A stretch of 62,964 nt of DNA, from assembly GCA_024405265.1 (NCBI GenBank), contig JAKSOZ010000006.1, positions 1 through 62,964 of the forward strand, given 5' to 3'. The stretch comes from Kiritimatiellia bacterium (GTDB taxonomy: Bacteria > Verrucomicrobiota > Kiritimatiellia > RFP12 > UBA1067). A model generated the notes under the pieces. It was not told where the DNA came from, did not search any database, and saw nothing but the letters and a program-made list of their open reading frames with translations. Shown here one piece after another: positions 44,401 through 51,757 of the stretch (its first letter is position 1; every line of letters begins with the position of its first letter). Position numbers and translations under genes: made by a program.

Positions 44401-44670
44401 GCCGAGGTTAGGAAGAATCGCGTCAGGACGCTCCTTCGCGATGATCTGTTCGAGACGCGCGACATTCAAAGGTTCGATATACGTCGCGTCGGCCATAACG
44501 GGGTCCGTCATGATCGTCGCAGGGTTGGAATTCACGAGAACCACCTTGTACCCACAAGCATGAAGAGCCTTACAAGCCTGAGTTCCGGAATAGTCGAATT
44601 CGCAAGCCTGTCCGATAACGATCGGACCCGAACCGATGATCAAAACCTTGTTTACATCCGCGTGCTTCAT
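41440..44670 (-). CDS. carB: Carbamoyl-phosphate synthase large subunit
   Basis: 1076 residues, the full length. It forms carbamoyl phosphate for pyrimidines and arginine using two ATPs. Two homologous ATP-grasp halves are seen: VLIIGSGPIVIGQACEFDYSG at the start and MILGGGPNRIGQGIEFDYC at about 555, with NPRTSRSSALASKATG and NPRASRTVPLVSKVAG in the two grasp domains, and an MGS-like allosteric domain at the C-terminus (LVSLSDKPADAVEVVQ). AGGAT ribosome site. No carA adjacent in the window. The leader contains a hairpin and the promoter shares an upstream element with guaB. Confidence 0.97.
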   Translation of the reverse strand: MKHADVNKVLIIGSGPIVIGQACEFDYSGTQACKALHACGYKVVLVNSNPATIMTDPVMADATYIEPLNVARLEQIIAKERPDAILPNLGGQTGLNLSMELSKKGILEKYGVKVIGVNLDAIERGEDREVFKATMEELGIETPRSGIVHSVEEAVELVETKIGYPVVVRPAYTMGGAGGGFCYNIEELRTICARGLDASLTHQCLIEESILNWEELEVEVVRDAKNQMIAVCFIENIDAVGVHTGDSFCAAPFLTISKELQERLQRDAFKIVEKIGVIGGTNVQFAHDPKSGRVVIIEINPRTSRSSALASKATGFPIALVSAKLAAGMTMDQIPYWRDGSLEKYTPDGDYVVLKFSRWAFEKFRGVEDKLGTQMKAVGEVMSIGKTYKETFQKAIRALERGRSGLGFAKDFHEKSLEELLKMLSVANSERHFQMYEAVRKGATDEQIFKACGVKAYFVQQMRELVELEEKMLGYKGKELPTDLLVQAKKDGFSDKYLAQILEVSEKSIRDQRKAAGCRERWFAVPVSGVENAAYYYSTYHEVNETRAAFGEAPVSKNAKKVMILGGGPNRIGQGIEFDYCCCHAAMAMRKMGYETIIVNCNPETVSTDYDTSDKLYFEPVTVEDVLQIYEAEKPEGIIVQFGGQTPLNIARGLQEAGCKILGTSVDSIDDAEDRDLFHATMDKLGIPMPESMMASDLEGAMKCAEKLGYPLIIRPSFVLGGRGMEVIYDEVMLKEYIAKAVGVTPDRPLYLDRFLCHALECEADALSDGTDIFIPAIMQHVELAGIHSGDSACVLPPVTIPEDAKATILEYTRKIATELKVVGLMNMQFAIENGKVYVIEANPRASRTVPLVSKVAGIQMAGIATQLMLGSTVKSLGLDKKHVVPYFGVKEAVMPFEKFPEVDPVLGPEMRSTGEVLGLADTFGLAYFKAQEAAGSPLPIERGKLLVSLSDKPADAVEVVQRFAQLGFEIVGTEGTIKFLNEKGVKGSIIAKIGEGRPDVLDVIKNREVKLIINTPSGRRDARADDSRIRQNAIKYKVPYLTTIAAAQAAVEGIAAAMSGKGEVRSLQSYHASIH

Positions 44671-44678
44671 AAATATCC

Positions 44679-44711
44679 TTTCGATAAGAGAAAATTCTCG
44701 CTTTATCGAAA
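44679..44711 (-). promoter_or_regulatory. Hairpin in the carB leader
   Basis: TTTCGATAA (44679-44687) and TTATCGAAA (44703-44711) form a perfect 9-bp stem, with an inner GAGAA/TTCTC pairing possible. The 5' base of the hairpin coincides with the predicted transcription start and its 3' arm borders the AGGAT ribosome site, so it could influence carB mRNA stability or translation. Confidence 0.6.
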
Positions 44712-44715
44712 TGGT

Positions 44716-44744
44716 ATTATATCATATTCTCCGCGTATTGTGAA
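44716..44744 (-). promoter_or_regulatory. carB promoter
   Basis: TATAAT (44716-44721, minus strand) in the context ATATGATATAATA, with a weak TTCACA (44739-44744) 17 bases upstream. Confidence 0.65.
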
Positions 44745-44758
44745 GAATCCCTATGAGC

Positions 44759-44788
44759 CGGAAAAGGTACTATCTACTGGTTCAGCAA
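44759..44788 (-). promoter_or_regulatory. Element shared upstream of guaB and carB (carB copy)
   Basis: 25 of 30 bases match 32576-32605, core TATCTACTGG. It lies 37 bases upstream of the carB -10 box, nearly the same distance as the guaB copy. Both genes make nucleotides, so a common regulator is an attractive but unproven idea. Confidence 0.4.
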
Positions 44789-44825
44789 AGAAAAGAGGAA
44801 GACCACCTTTTCTGCTAAGCTTATC

Positions 44826-45398
44826 TTAGTAGCCGATAGCGGTAATCGTGTCGGAAGCGGTGCGGTTGGCTTTGGATAGAACTTTATGGGCGACTTCGAA
44901 AGAGTTGTCGCGCTTTTGGACGAGCGACTGCAAAAGCGTCATGTTCTGTTGAAGATCGTTCGATTCGGTATCAAGCGCCTTTTGCACATCGTTTTGAAAA
45001 CGATAAGCTTCCGAATATATGATCTGTCCGTTCTCGTCCGTCTCTATCTCGGGAAGCACATATCTCAACAGAATCGCTTTCAAGTTCGCGATCTTCGTGG
45101 TCTCCACGTGGCTGACGCGCGAAGGAGATTGACTTTTCGGATCCATTGAAGCAAGCGCTTCGGTGAGCGTCGCGAGCGCTTCGCCGAGATCGTTGACCTT
45201 GACCTGACGAGCGTCGATGGTCTTATTCAGCGCCGGTAAGAGCGCTTCAATCGCCTCCGACTGCTGAAGCGACGCCATAGCGATAGCGGCGCTGAAATCG
45301 GCTTTCATACCGCCGATTTCGTAATCCTTGATTTGAACACCATAGACCAGCTCTTTTTTGAGCTGGTCCACGATCGGCTTAATCGGTAAATCCGCCAT
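44826..45398 (-). CDS. T3SS locus protein, hydrophilic tip/filament candidate
   Basis: 190 residues, last gene of the T3SS locus, six bases after the translocator gene. No membrane segment; helical throughout. The C-terminus (DLQQNMTLLQSLVQKRDNSFEVAHKVLSKANRTASDTI) is like the C-terminal coiled coil of EspA/SseB-type filament or tip proteins, ending in a helix needed for polymerisation. The gene position after the two hydrophobic translocators also fits a secreted SctA-like tip or filament component. Assignment is by position and helix pattern only. Confidence 0.5.
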   Translation of the reverse strand: MADLPIKPIVDQLKKELVYGVQIKDYEIGGMKADFSAAIAMASLQQSEAIEALLPALNKTIDARQVKVNDLGEALATLTEALASMDPKSQSPSRVSHVETTKIANLKAILLRYVLPEIETDENGQIIYSEAYRFQNDVQKALDTESNDLQQNMTLLQSLVQKRDNSFEVAHKVLSKANRTASDTITAIGY

Positions 45399-45404
45399 CT
45401 TCTC

Positions 45405-47102
45405 TTATGCCATTATGATGTTTTCGATAGTGGACGATTCCTTCTGGGTTACGGCTTCGAAAAGCTGAAACACCTTCTGGATAACCGAAAGCTCTTGTGC
45501 GAAGAGATCCTTGATCTGATCGAGCTGATCTTCCTGCATCTTCTGGTCGGCCTGAAGTTCGGTAGCCGAAGCGGAAATAAGTTCCTTGAAGCCGGTAATG
45601 AGCGTTTGCCCGAGCTGACCAAGCGCCTGGTTAGCGCTCATCGCGAACGCCAATCTCGCCTGGAGTTTGCCGAAATTGAGTTGATCGGCCTTCGTGATCG
45701 AACCTTCATGCGCTTCGGAAAGCATTTTGCTGGAACCTAGCGTAATCGTGTTGACGGTATTGTTATAATCAACGTGGCCGGACTTGATGATATTGTTGGC
45801 GACCTGAATTTGCTTGCCGCGCGTCAAAAGGAACTTACCCTCCGCAGCCCTTAATTTAGACTGCATCTCAGGTGAAAGCTTACCGTTTTTGGCGATTTCA
45901 TCATTAGCTTCGGCACGAACGGCCTTATATTCATTGGCCGCCGTCTCGACCGCCTTCTCGTTTTGATTGAGAATATACTCACCCTTCGCCTTTTCGAGCT
46001 CGGACACGGCGGTTTGCTGTTCGCTTGCGGCGGCCTTCAAGGCTTCCTGTCCCTTGGGGCTGTCGAGCGTATCGTTCGGACCCAAGCCAAGCTCTTGACG
46101 AAGTTCCGGCAACCGCTTAAACTGCGAAATCTCCTCCGTGAGTCTTTTGATCTCCGGAGTATTAAGTGCCTTCCGAGCAGCTGCCGCTTTCTGTTGCAGG
46201 CCCTGATCATTGGGATTGAGCTCAGCTTCCTTGATCACTTTCTCATAGGGCTTCTTGAGTTCGGATAAGGTCTTCTCCTTAACCGCGATGTTTTGCTCGG
46301 CGGTTAATCCCCCCTCCGACAGTTTATCTTCGATCCGGGCAATCTCACCGAACTTGTCCATCTTCGCCTTTGCGTCGGTAACCGCCTTAAATTGGCTTTT
46401 GCAGACGGACGGATCGGCCCGGTCGATAATCCCGGTATCGCTCGACTTAATATGCGCATCGGCATACTCGGTCTCGATCGAGCTGACCATCTTGTTGGTA
46501 GCAGGTTCATTACCGATAGTATTGGCGAGATTGTTTTGCTTCGTCATTATATCGACGCCGCCGCTCTTCATCATCGCGCTTTGCTTGCTCAAGTTCTTTA
46601 TGGAGACGCCGGTCGTAACCGCCGCGACTACCACCTGAATACCGCAGAGCACCGCTCCCGCGACCATCGACTGCATCGCGGCACTTCTCTGAATCGCCGC
46701 CTGAGCGCGGATGTTGGACTGAATCGTCTGATTCTCCATATTGCGGAGCTCACGGAGGCTATCGCGCATCTTCTGCGCCATTTCCTGCATGATATCCATA
46801 AGCGCATAGATATCGAACATTACCGGTTTACCGCGGAAAGAACCAAGGAGCGAATTGAGTTTCGCATTGAACGAGTGAATGTTCTCGTCCACCTTCTCGG
46901 TCGACATCTCGACGATACGCTCGAGCGTCGGAAGACCAAGCTTCGTGTAGACTTCATTCACCTCATTCAAAAACTGCACTTCCATGCCGGTCGTCAAAAC
47001 GGCCGAACTGCCCATTTTCGCGGTTCTACCGGTCTTATTGGACTCGTCGATACCTCTAAGGTAGCTCTCCGGCATGCTCCCGTAGTTAGTATTGATATTC
47101 AT
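45405..47102 (-). CDS. sctB: T3SS translocator, single hydrophobic segment (SctB/YopD-like)
   Basis: 565 residues. One clear hydrophobic stretch at about 145-170 (MVAGAVLCGIQVVVAAVTTGVSI) preceded by an amphipathic helix (MAQKMRDSLRELRNMENQTIQSNIRAQAAIQRSAAMQS), as in SseD/YopD-type pore proteins. A long coiled-coil middle part follows, and the tail (LGQLGQTLITGFKELISASATELQADQKMQEDQLDQIKDLFAQEL) is amphipathic. Transcribed from its own GTAACC/CGTATAC promoter (47127-47154), AAGGAA ribosome site. Chaperone partner is the SycD-like protein at 48409. Larger than most SctB proteins. Confidence 0.65.
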   Translation of the reverse strand: MNINTNYGSMPESYLRGIDESNKTGRTAKMGSSAVLTTGMEVQFLNEVNEVYTKLGLPTLERIVEMSTEKVDENIHSFNAKLNSLLGSFRGKPVMFDIYALMDIMQEMAQKMRDSLRELRNMENQTIQSNIRAQAAIQRSAAMQSMVAGAVLCGIQVVVAAVTTGVSIKNLSKQSAMMKSGGVDIMTKQNNLANTIGNEPATNKMVSSIETEYADAHIKSSDTGIIDRADPSVCKSQFKAVTDAKAKMDKFGEIARIEDKLSEGGLTAEQNIAVKEKTLSELKKPYEKVIKEAELNPNDQGLQQKAAAARKALNTPEIKRLTEEISQFKRLPELRQELGLGPNDTLDSPKGQEALKAAASEQQTAVSELEKAKGEYILNQNEKAVETAANEYKAVRAEANDEIAKNGKLSPEMQSKLRAAEGKFLLTRGKQIQVANNIIKSGHVDYNNTVNTITLGSSKMLSEAHEGSITKADQLNFGKLQARLAFAMSANQALGQLGQTLITGFKELISASATELQADQKMQEDQLDQIKDLFAQELSVIQKVFQLFEAVTQKESSTIENIIMA

Positions 47103-47126
47103 ATCTTAAATTCCTTTCTTCATCCT

Positions 47127-47154
47127 GTATACGAATGAGCTTGAAAAAGGTTAC
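47127..47154 (-). promoter_or_regulatory. ECF-type promoter before the SctB-like gene
   Basis: Minus strand GTAACC (47149-47154), 15 bases, CGTATAC (47127-47133). The -35 overlaps the stop codon of the gene upstream. The same two boxes at the same spacing occur at 49424-49451 and 52524-52551. Confidence 0.75.
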
Positions 47155-48407
47155 GCCATTTGCCCGATTTCATCGGCGATTTGTTTTTCAGCGTCCATGC
47201 TCGAACTGATGATATCGAACATCTTGCCGATGATATTATCGATCTTCTCAACGACTTCTTGAAGCTCTTCTTGAGTTTCTTCGATCATCTGCTGAATAAG
47301 CTGAATCATCGCCTTCGATTCGGTCACGTCCGCGCTGGCCATCGCGCTATCGTATTGAGCGCTGATGTTATAACCCTGCGCTCCTAACGAGGTAACGCCG
47401 AGGGTACTGCTCGTAATCGTCATCGCCAAACCATGTTTGAACTGCTTGGCGGCTTCAGCAGCGGCAGTCGCTACCTTAGACGCCGTCTGAGCGGCTTTGG
47501 TCGCGCTATTGGCCAAACCGCCGCCGGTCGCGCCCGCGCCGATGGACCCGAGCATAAAGCCGGCGCCGATAATGATTTGCGCCCACATATCCGCGTCGGC
47601 TCTACTCTTACTGTCGTTCCCCTTCCTTAAGGATTCAGCCAGCGACTTGGTCATTTTCTCCATATCGCCGCTCTCGGTAAGGCTTTGTTGAACAACAGAA
47701 AAACCGACGCCGACCCAAGTAAGCGTTATGCCGGCAATCGCTTTAGCGGAAAGCGCCGCGCCGGTTCCTACGCCGACACTCGTACCGACGCCCGTACCGA
47801 CACCCGTGCCGACGCCGACGCCCGTACCAACGCCGGCCGCGGTCGTTCCGCCGGTAACGCTGGAAGCCGCAGCGCTTACGCCCGCCGCGCCTGCACCCGC
47901 GCCCGCGCCGGCGGTTACGGCCGTAACCACAATCGCCGCCACGATCGCAATCGCGACTCCCGTCCAACCGAGAATCTTATTGAGTAGCGCGCTCGACTCC
48001 GCCTTCTCCATAGCTTGAATATTCTTGGATATCTTCTGCCTGGTATCGGCGTGGCGCTTCTCCAAAATCGCTTTTTCGCTATCGAGACGCTTTTGCTGAA
48101 CCTCGGAGAGCTTGTCCTCGCTATCGAGCTGAAGATACATCATAAGCTTCATCAGCATATCGCTGTTGATTCGATTATCTTTCGGCGCATCGAGCTTGGG
48201 GATATCAAGGCCTTGGATCTGCATGATCTCTTTTAAGCCCTGCAACAATTTGGCATCGTTGATCTTAAGGCTCGGATCACTCATGATCGCGGTGATCGCG
48301 GCCTCGGTGATCGCCTTGAAATAATCCTGCTTACCTTCGAGGAGCGCCGGGTCCATTCCCCGGTACGCCGCGTTCAGGATGCTGTTGATATCGAGATTAA
48401 CGGCCAT
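47151..48407 (-). CDS. sctE: T3SS translocator with two hydrophobic regions (SctE/YopB-like)
   Basis: 418 residues. Two hydrophobic regions: GWTGVAIAIVAAIVVTAVTAGAG at about 155 and a second at about 265-300 (WAQIIIGAGFMLGSIGAGATGG), the helical hairpin pattern of pore-forming YopB/IpaB-type translocators. Between them lies a low-complexity run of GTGVG-like repeats (about 195-225), unusual for this family. The gene is next to a SycD-type chaperone, the usual arrangement, and before the SctB-like protein. The N-terminal coiled coil (about 100-150) fits oligomerisation. Confidence 0.7.
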   Translation of the reverse strand: MAVNLDINSILNAAYRGMDPALLEGKQDYFKAITEAAITAIMSDPSLKINDAKLLQGLKEIMQIQGLDIPKLDAPKDNRINSDMLMKLMMYLQLDSEDKLSEVQQKRLDSEKAILEKRHADTRQKISKNIQAMEKAESSALLNKILGWTGVAIAIVAAIVVTAVTAGAGAGAGAAGVSAAASSVTGGTTAAGVGTGVGVGTGVGTGVGTSVGVGTGAALSAKAIAGITLTWVGVGFSVVQQSLTESGDMEKMTKSLAESLRKGNDSKSRADADMWAQIIIGAGFMLGSIGAGATGGGLANSATKAAQTASKVATAAAEAAKQFKHGLAMTITSSTLGVTSLGAQGYNISAQYDSAMASADVTESKAMIQLIQQMIEETQEELQEVVEKIDNIIGKMFDIISSSMDAEKQIADEIGQMA

Positions 48408-48408
48408 A

Positions 48409-48885
48409 TCACACCAACTTTCGAAGTTTGGTCGCCTTTACCGCATACTCGCGGCCTTCTTCGGTTTTGACATCGGCAAACGCCTTAACGGTATCGAGCG
48501 CCGCGGCCGCTTTCTCCTTATCGCCGAGCGCAAGGAAGCATTCCGCCGCGTAATAAGCGGCTTTATAGTTTTCAATGTCGAGATTACCGACGACGTTCTG
48601 ATAGGCCATAAGCGCCTCTTTGAACTTCTTCTGCGCTTGCTTCGACGCGCCGAGTCCTATCCAATATCTGACGTTCAAGTGATCCATCATTACCAAGAAG
48701 TGGAAAATGGCTTCGGCGTCTTCGTAGCGTCCGATCGTGTAATAATTGTACGCGACGGTATAAACCGCGTCCATTTCTTCATCGGTAATACCCTTTACAT
48801 CGCGAACGGTAGTCACCCCCATTTCGATGAAAGCGGCGATATCCTTGGCGGTATAAACTTCTTTTTCGTTATCGGTATTTTCCAT
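48409..48885 (-). CDS. sycD: SycD/LcrH-type translocator chaperone
   Basis: 158 residues, class II T3SS chaperone made of TPR repeats: AYNYYTIGRYEDAEAIFHFLVMMDHLNVRYWIGLGASKQAQKKFKEALMAYQNVV is almost a diagnostic stretch, followed by YYAAECFLALGDKEKAAAAL. Chaperones of this type keep the hydrophobic translocators soluble in the cytoplasm. One base separates its stop from the SctE-like gene on the same strand. Confidence 0.92.
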   Translation of the reverse strand: MENTDNEKEVYTAKDIAAFIEMGVTTVRDVKGITDEEMDAVYTVAYNYYTIGRYEDAEAIFHFLVMMDHLNVRYWIGLGASKQAQKKFKEALMAYQNVVGNLDIENYKAAYYAAECFLALGDKEKAAAALDTVKAFADVKTEEGREYAVKATKLRKLV

Positions 48886-48911
48886 GACGACTCCTTGATT
48901 TGAAAACGTGA

Positions 48912-49391
48912 TTAAGCTTGAATCGGATGTTCTTCAGCGCGGCGCTTGTCGAGAATGTTCTCTGTTTGAACATCGATGAAGATTTCCTTGAAACGCGCGA
49001 GCACTTCCTGATAATTCTGATCATCTTCTTGGAGACGCTCTTCGAGCTTCTTAAGCTCTTCAAGCTTCTCCTTGATCTCTTTCTGAAGTTCTTCGTTCGG
49101 CTTCAGGTTTTCGGCTATCGCCATATTGGCTTCAGCGGTCGCCTTCAGAACCGCCATCAGTCCACGCGCATTGGCCGGCGCGTTATTGAGCATCTCGACG
49201 ATCTTTTCGTTAATGATTTCACCGAGCTTCTTCATCGGAGAAGCTTCGGTAATGACCAGGTTCTCTCCTCCCAATACATCGGCGAGAGGATTCTTGTTCG
49301 CCGCTTCTTTAAGTCCGGAATCCTTGCCCTGGAGCATATTGAGCCCAAGACTATTCGCGACCTTGTTAAACATCGATGAAATATTCGCCAT
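48912..49391 (-). CDS. T3SS locus protein of unknown function, coiled-coil
   Basis: 159 residues, mostly helical, with a coiled coil at about 95-140 (NEELQKEIKEKLEELKKLEERLQEDDQNYQEVLARF). First gene of the translocator operon driven by the promoter at 49424-49451, AGGAGG ribosome site. May be a secreted component or chaperone; no family recognised. Confidence 0.65.
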   Translation of the reverse strand: MANISSMFNKVANSLGLNMLQGKDSGLKEAANKNPLADVLGGENLVITEASPMKKLGEIINEKIVEMLNNAPANARGLMAVLKATAEANMAIAENLKPNEELQKEIKEKLEELKKLEERLQEDDQNYQEVLARFKEIFIDVQTENILDKRRAEEHPIQA

Positions 49392-49423
49392 TTTAAGCCT
49401 CCTTTTCTTGATTCATTCAACTC

Positions 49424-49451
49424 GTATACGCACGGCGCTCAAAAAGGTTAC
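49424..49451 (-). promoter_or_regulatory. ECF-type promoter before the translocator operon
   Basis: Minus strand GTAACC (49446-49451), 15 bases, CGTATAC (49424-49430), 33 bases before ATG 49391. Drives the 159-residue protein, the chaperone and SctE. Confidence 0.75.
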
Positions 49452-49454
49452 ACC

Positions 49455-49829
49455 TCACAAACGATATTGTTGCATAAAAGTTCCGAACTTACGTTGGCGC
49501 GATTCGATAACCGACTCGTCTTCAACGTCCGCGCTATCCGCGAAACGCTCGCGATAATCATCGCGATTGAACTCGAAATCCGCTTCCGACTTGACTTCTT
49601 CGATAGGATCGAGCCCCATTCGCTCCAGCTCCTCGTTCGCGCGGGCTCGTTGTTCCGGGGTAAAACGCATTTTACGAACATCGTCGCGCGTAAGCCCCTG
49701 AGCTTCCAAAAGGCGGTCGGTTTCTTTAAGTCGCAAGTCCACCGACTCCATTAAAGCCTTCGAAGCTTCCACGGTTTTCTTGATGCGCGCCAAGTAAGCC
49801 TTTATTTCTTCCTGCTTTTGTGCTTCCAT
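49455..49829 (-). CDS. T3SS locus protein of unknown function, helical
   Basis: 124 residues with no membrane segment. The first 50 residues form a coiled coil (IKAYLARIKKTVEASKALMESVDLRLKETDRLLEAQ), then TRDDVRKMRFTPEQRARANEELERMG and an acidic segment. It has its own sigma-70-like promoter inside the sctU 3' end (49860-49888), unlike the neighbouring ECF-controlled genes. May be a chaperone or regulator. Confidence 0.65.
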   Translation of the reverse strand: MEAQKQEEIKAYLARIKKTVEASKALMESVDLRLKETDRLLEAQGLTRDDVRKMRFTPEQRARANEELERMGLDPIEEVKSEADFEFNRDDYRERFADSADVEDESVIESRQRKFGTFMQQYRL

Positions 49830-49859
49830 TCGATGCCGCCTTTCAACTCGACATATCGT

Positions 49860-49888
49860 ATTATAAGCTTATAGCTCAACGGAGTCAA
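49860..49888 (-). promoter_or_regulatory. Sigma-70-type promoter inside the sctU end
   Basis: Minus strand TTGACT (49883-49888), spacer 17, TATAAT (49860-49865), 30 bases before ATG 49829. It is the best match to a housekeeping promoter inside the T3SS locus. Confidence 0.7.
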
Positions 49889-50960
49889 GCTCATCTTGTT
49901 CCTTTTGCGCTTCGTTGAGTTCTTTGACCCATTTCAGCACTTCCGCTACCGGTTCGGCCAATTCAAGCGGCACGAACTCATCGATTTTCATTTTCGCATA
50001 AAGCTGACGCGCGAGCGGAATGTTTTCCATCAGCGGAATATCTTCTTCCATCGCCGTACGACGGATAAGCGCCGCGATCGACCCCGCGCCTTTCACGACT
50101 ACTCTGGGAAGCGGAGCTTCATCCGGACGGAAGCGGATACCTACGGCGAGTCGAGTCGGGTTCGTGACGACCACGTCCGATTGCTTGGTAGCCTGAACGG
50201 GATCCGGCCCGTTCAAGATTTCATCACGGAACTGACGCTGAGCCTGCTTCACTTCCTGCGAACCTTCCATTTCCTTATATTCGCGCTTCACTTCGTCCTT
50301 GGTCATCATCATCTGCTTGGTGAAGTTATGCTGCTGGAAGATTCGGTCGACTATGGCGATCGCGATATAACCGAAAGCCGTATAGCCCGCGAGTCGAATC
50401 AAGATAACTTTAAGAATCGGCAAGATATCCGCGAGCGTCCCGTAGCAAATCGGCAATAATGCCTGATAGGAAGACTCGATCAGCTTATAGATAAGGTACC
50501 CTAAGAAGATTATCTTCACGCAGTTCTTGAGGAATTCGAAAAGATTCTTCATGGAGAAGATCTTCTTGAAGCCCTCGGCCGGATTAAGCTTGGAAAGATT
50601 GGGCTTTAATGCCTCTCCCGCGAACAGGAACCCGATTTGGGCCACGTTCGAGATAATCGCCACTACCGCCGCCACGAGAACGAAGATGAACGAATACTTG
50701 AATACTATTACAAGGACCAACTTGCCGACCTGCTTGATCGCGTCGGAAATCCCGTATTCATAACTGCGTCCGAGAAAAGCGAGCAGCTCTTCGAGTTCGT
50801 TCAACAAGGCTCCGCACATCGCGGCGGTAAGATACATGAGTACGATCAGAAGCGCGGTCGAAACGATATCTTTGGAGGTGCACACCTGCCCTTTGTTGCG
50901 CGCGTCGCGCAACTTCTTGGGAGTAGGCATCTCTGTTTTCTCGCCGCCTTCGTCAGCCAC
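49869..50960 (-). CDS. sctU: T3SS export-apparatus switch protein SctU
   Basis: 363 residues of the FlhB/YscU family. Four membrane segments in the N-terminal 210 residues, opening with GEKTEMPTPKKLRDARNKGQV, then a cytoplasmic domain. The self-cleavage motif, usually NPTH, reads NPTR (N267-R270) followed by LAVGIRF. Cleavage between N and P switches export from early to late substrates; the His is commonly conserved, so cleavage may be slower or absent here. Follows sctT by two bases in the same operon. Confidence 0.93.
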   Translation of the reverse strand: MADEGGEKTEMPTPKKLRDARNKGQVCTSKDIVSTALLIVLMYLTAAMCGALLNELEELLAFLGRSYEYGISDAIKQVGKLVLVIVFKYSFIFVLVAAVVAIISNVAQIGFLFAGEALKPNLSKLNPAEGFKKIFSMKNLFEFLKNCVKIIFLGYLIYKLIESSYQALLPICYGTLADILPILKVILIRLAGYTAFGYIAIAIVDRIFQQHNFTKQMMMTKDEVKREYKEMEGSQEVKQAQRQFRDEILNGPDPVQATKQSDVVVTNPTRLAVGIRFRPDEAPLPRVVVKGAGSIAALIRRTAMEEDIPLMENIPLARQLYAKMKIDEFVPLELAEPVAEVLKWVKELNEAQKEQDELDSVEL

Positions 50961-50962
50961 TT

Positions 50963-51757
50963 TTAACCTCCCGTGAAGACGCGCCGAAGCGAATCGAGAA
51001 TCGGCTTATCGTTCGTGTACATGAGCATATCCATGATATACTGCAAATAGATGATGAGCATCGCAATACCGAGCGCCGACTTGATCGGCATCGAAAGGAA
51101 GAAGACGTTAAGTTGAGGCGCGGTGCGATTGACGAAGCCGAGGCCGATTGTCGCGAGGAACATAAGAATAATGATCGGCGCGGCGATGATGAAGGTAGTG
51201 CGCATAACCATATCGACGGTCGAAAGCATCGTGGTCGCCGCGCTCGAAGCTACCGCCAGATCGCCCGAGAAGATCGGGAAAATCGCCCAACTCTTGTAAA
51301 TCGCTCCGAGAAAGATCAAAATCGCTCCGCCGACGAAGAATATTGTCGAAACGATCTGGGTGAAGAAAATGCCGGTCGTCGAGACCTGCGCTCCCGACAA
51401 GGGCGAATAGACTTCGCCCATGGTGGCGCCGCGTTGGTTATCGATTACGTTACCGACGTTCTCGGCGATCCAAAACGGAACCGCCGCGAAGAACCCGATC
51501 AAAAGCCCGATTGCCGTTTCCTTAAGCGCGACGACGCCGAGATAAAGCGTCGAAAGCTCATTGACGCTCGGCATCGTCTTCAAGGTCACGGGAACGGCCA
51601 AAAGCGCGAACGCGAGCGCCGCGGCTCTACGTCCGAGCCCCGTAACCATCGAACTCGACAAAGCCGGCAATAACTCCATCGCCGCGACGACACGAACCGC
51701 CGTGATCGCGAACGCGACCATGAAACGTTGAAAATCGGCGTATTCGGTAACGAGCAT
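50963..51757 (-). CDS. sctT: T3SS export-apparatus protein SctT
   Basis: 264 residues with six hydrophobic segments, of the FliR/YscT family, part of the SctRST export gate in the inner membrane. Start ATG 51757 is preferred because it overlaps the upstream stop (TGATG); an ATG at 51781 adds eight residues inside the previous gene. Sequence begins MLVTEYADFQRFMVAFAI and has the family stretch NQRGATMGEVYSPLSGAQVSTTGIFFTQI. Confidence 0.92.
   Translation of the reverse strand: MLVTEYADFQRFMVAFAITAVRVVAAMELLPALSSSMVTGLGRRAAALAFALLAVPVTLKTMPSVNELSTLYLGVVALKETAIGLLIGFFAAVPFWIAENVGNVIDNQRGATMGEVYSPLSGAQVSTTGIFFTQIVSTIFFVGGAILIFLGAIYKSWAIFPIFSGDLAVASSAATTMLSTVDMVMRTTFIIAAPIIILMFLATIGLGFVNRTAPQLNVFFLSMPIKSALGIAMLIIYLQYIMDMLMYTNDKPILDSLRRVFTGG

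Noticed and set aside
44789..44825. Terminator of the T3SS operon
   Set aside because: AGCAGAAAAG/CTTTTCTTTGCT can pair with a bulge but there is no T-tract; too weak to list.
43369..44829. A 486-codon + strand frame opposite carB
   Set aside because: Antisense shadow of a highly conserved gene; ends in the repeated STGSA-coding stretch, which was noted separately.
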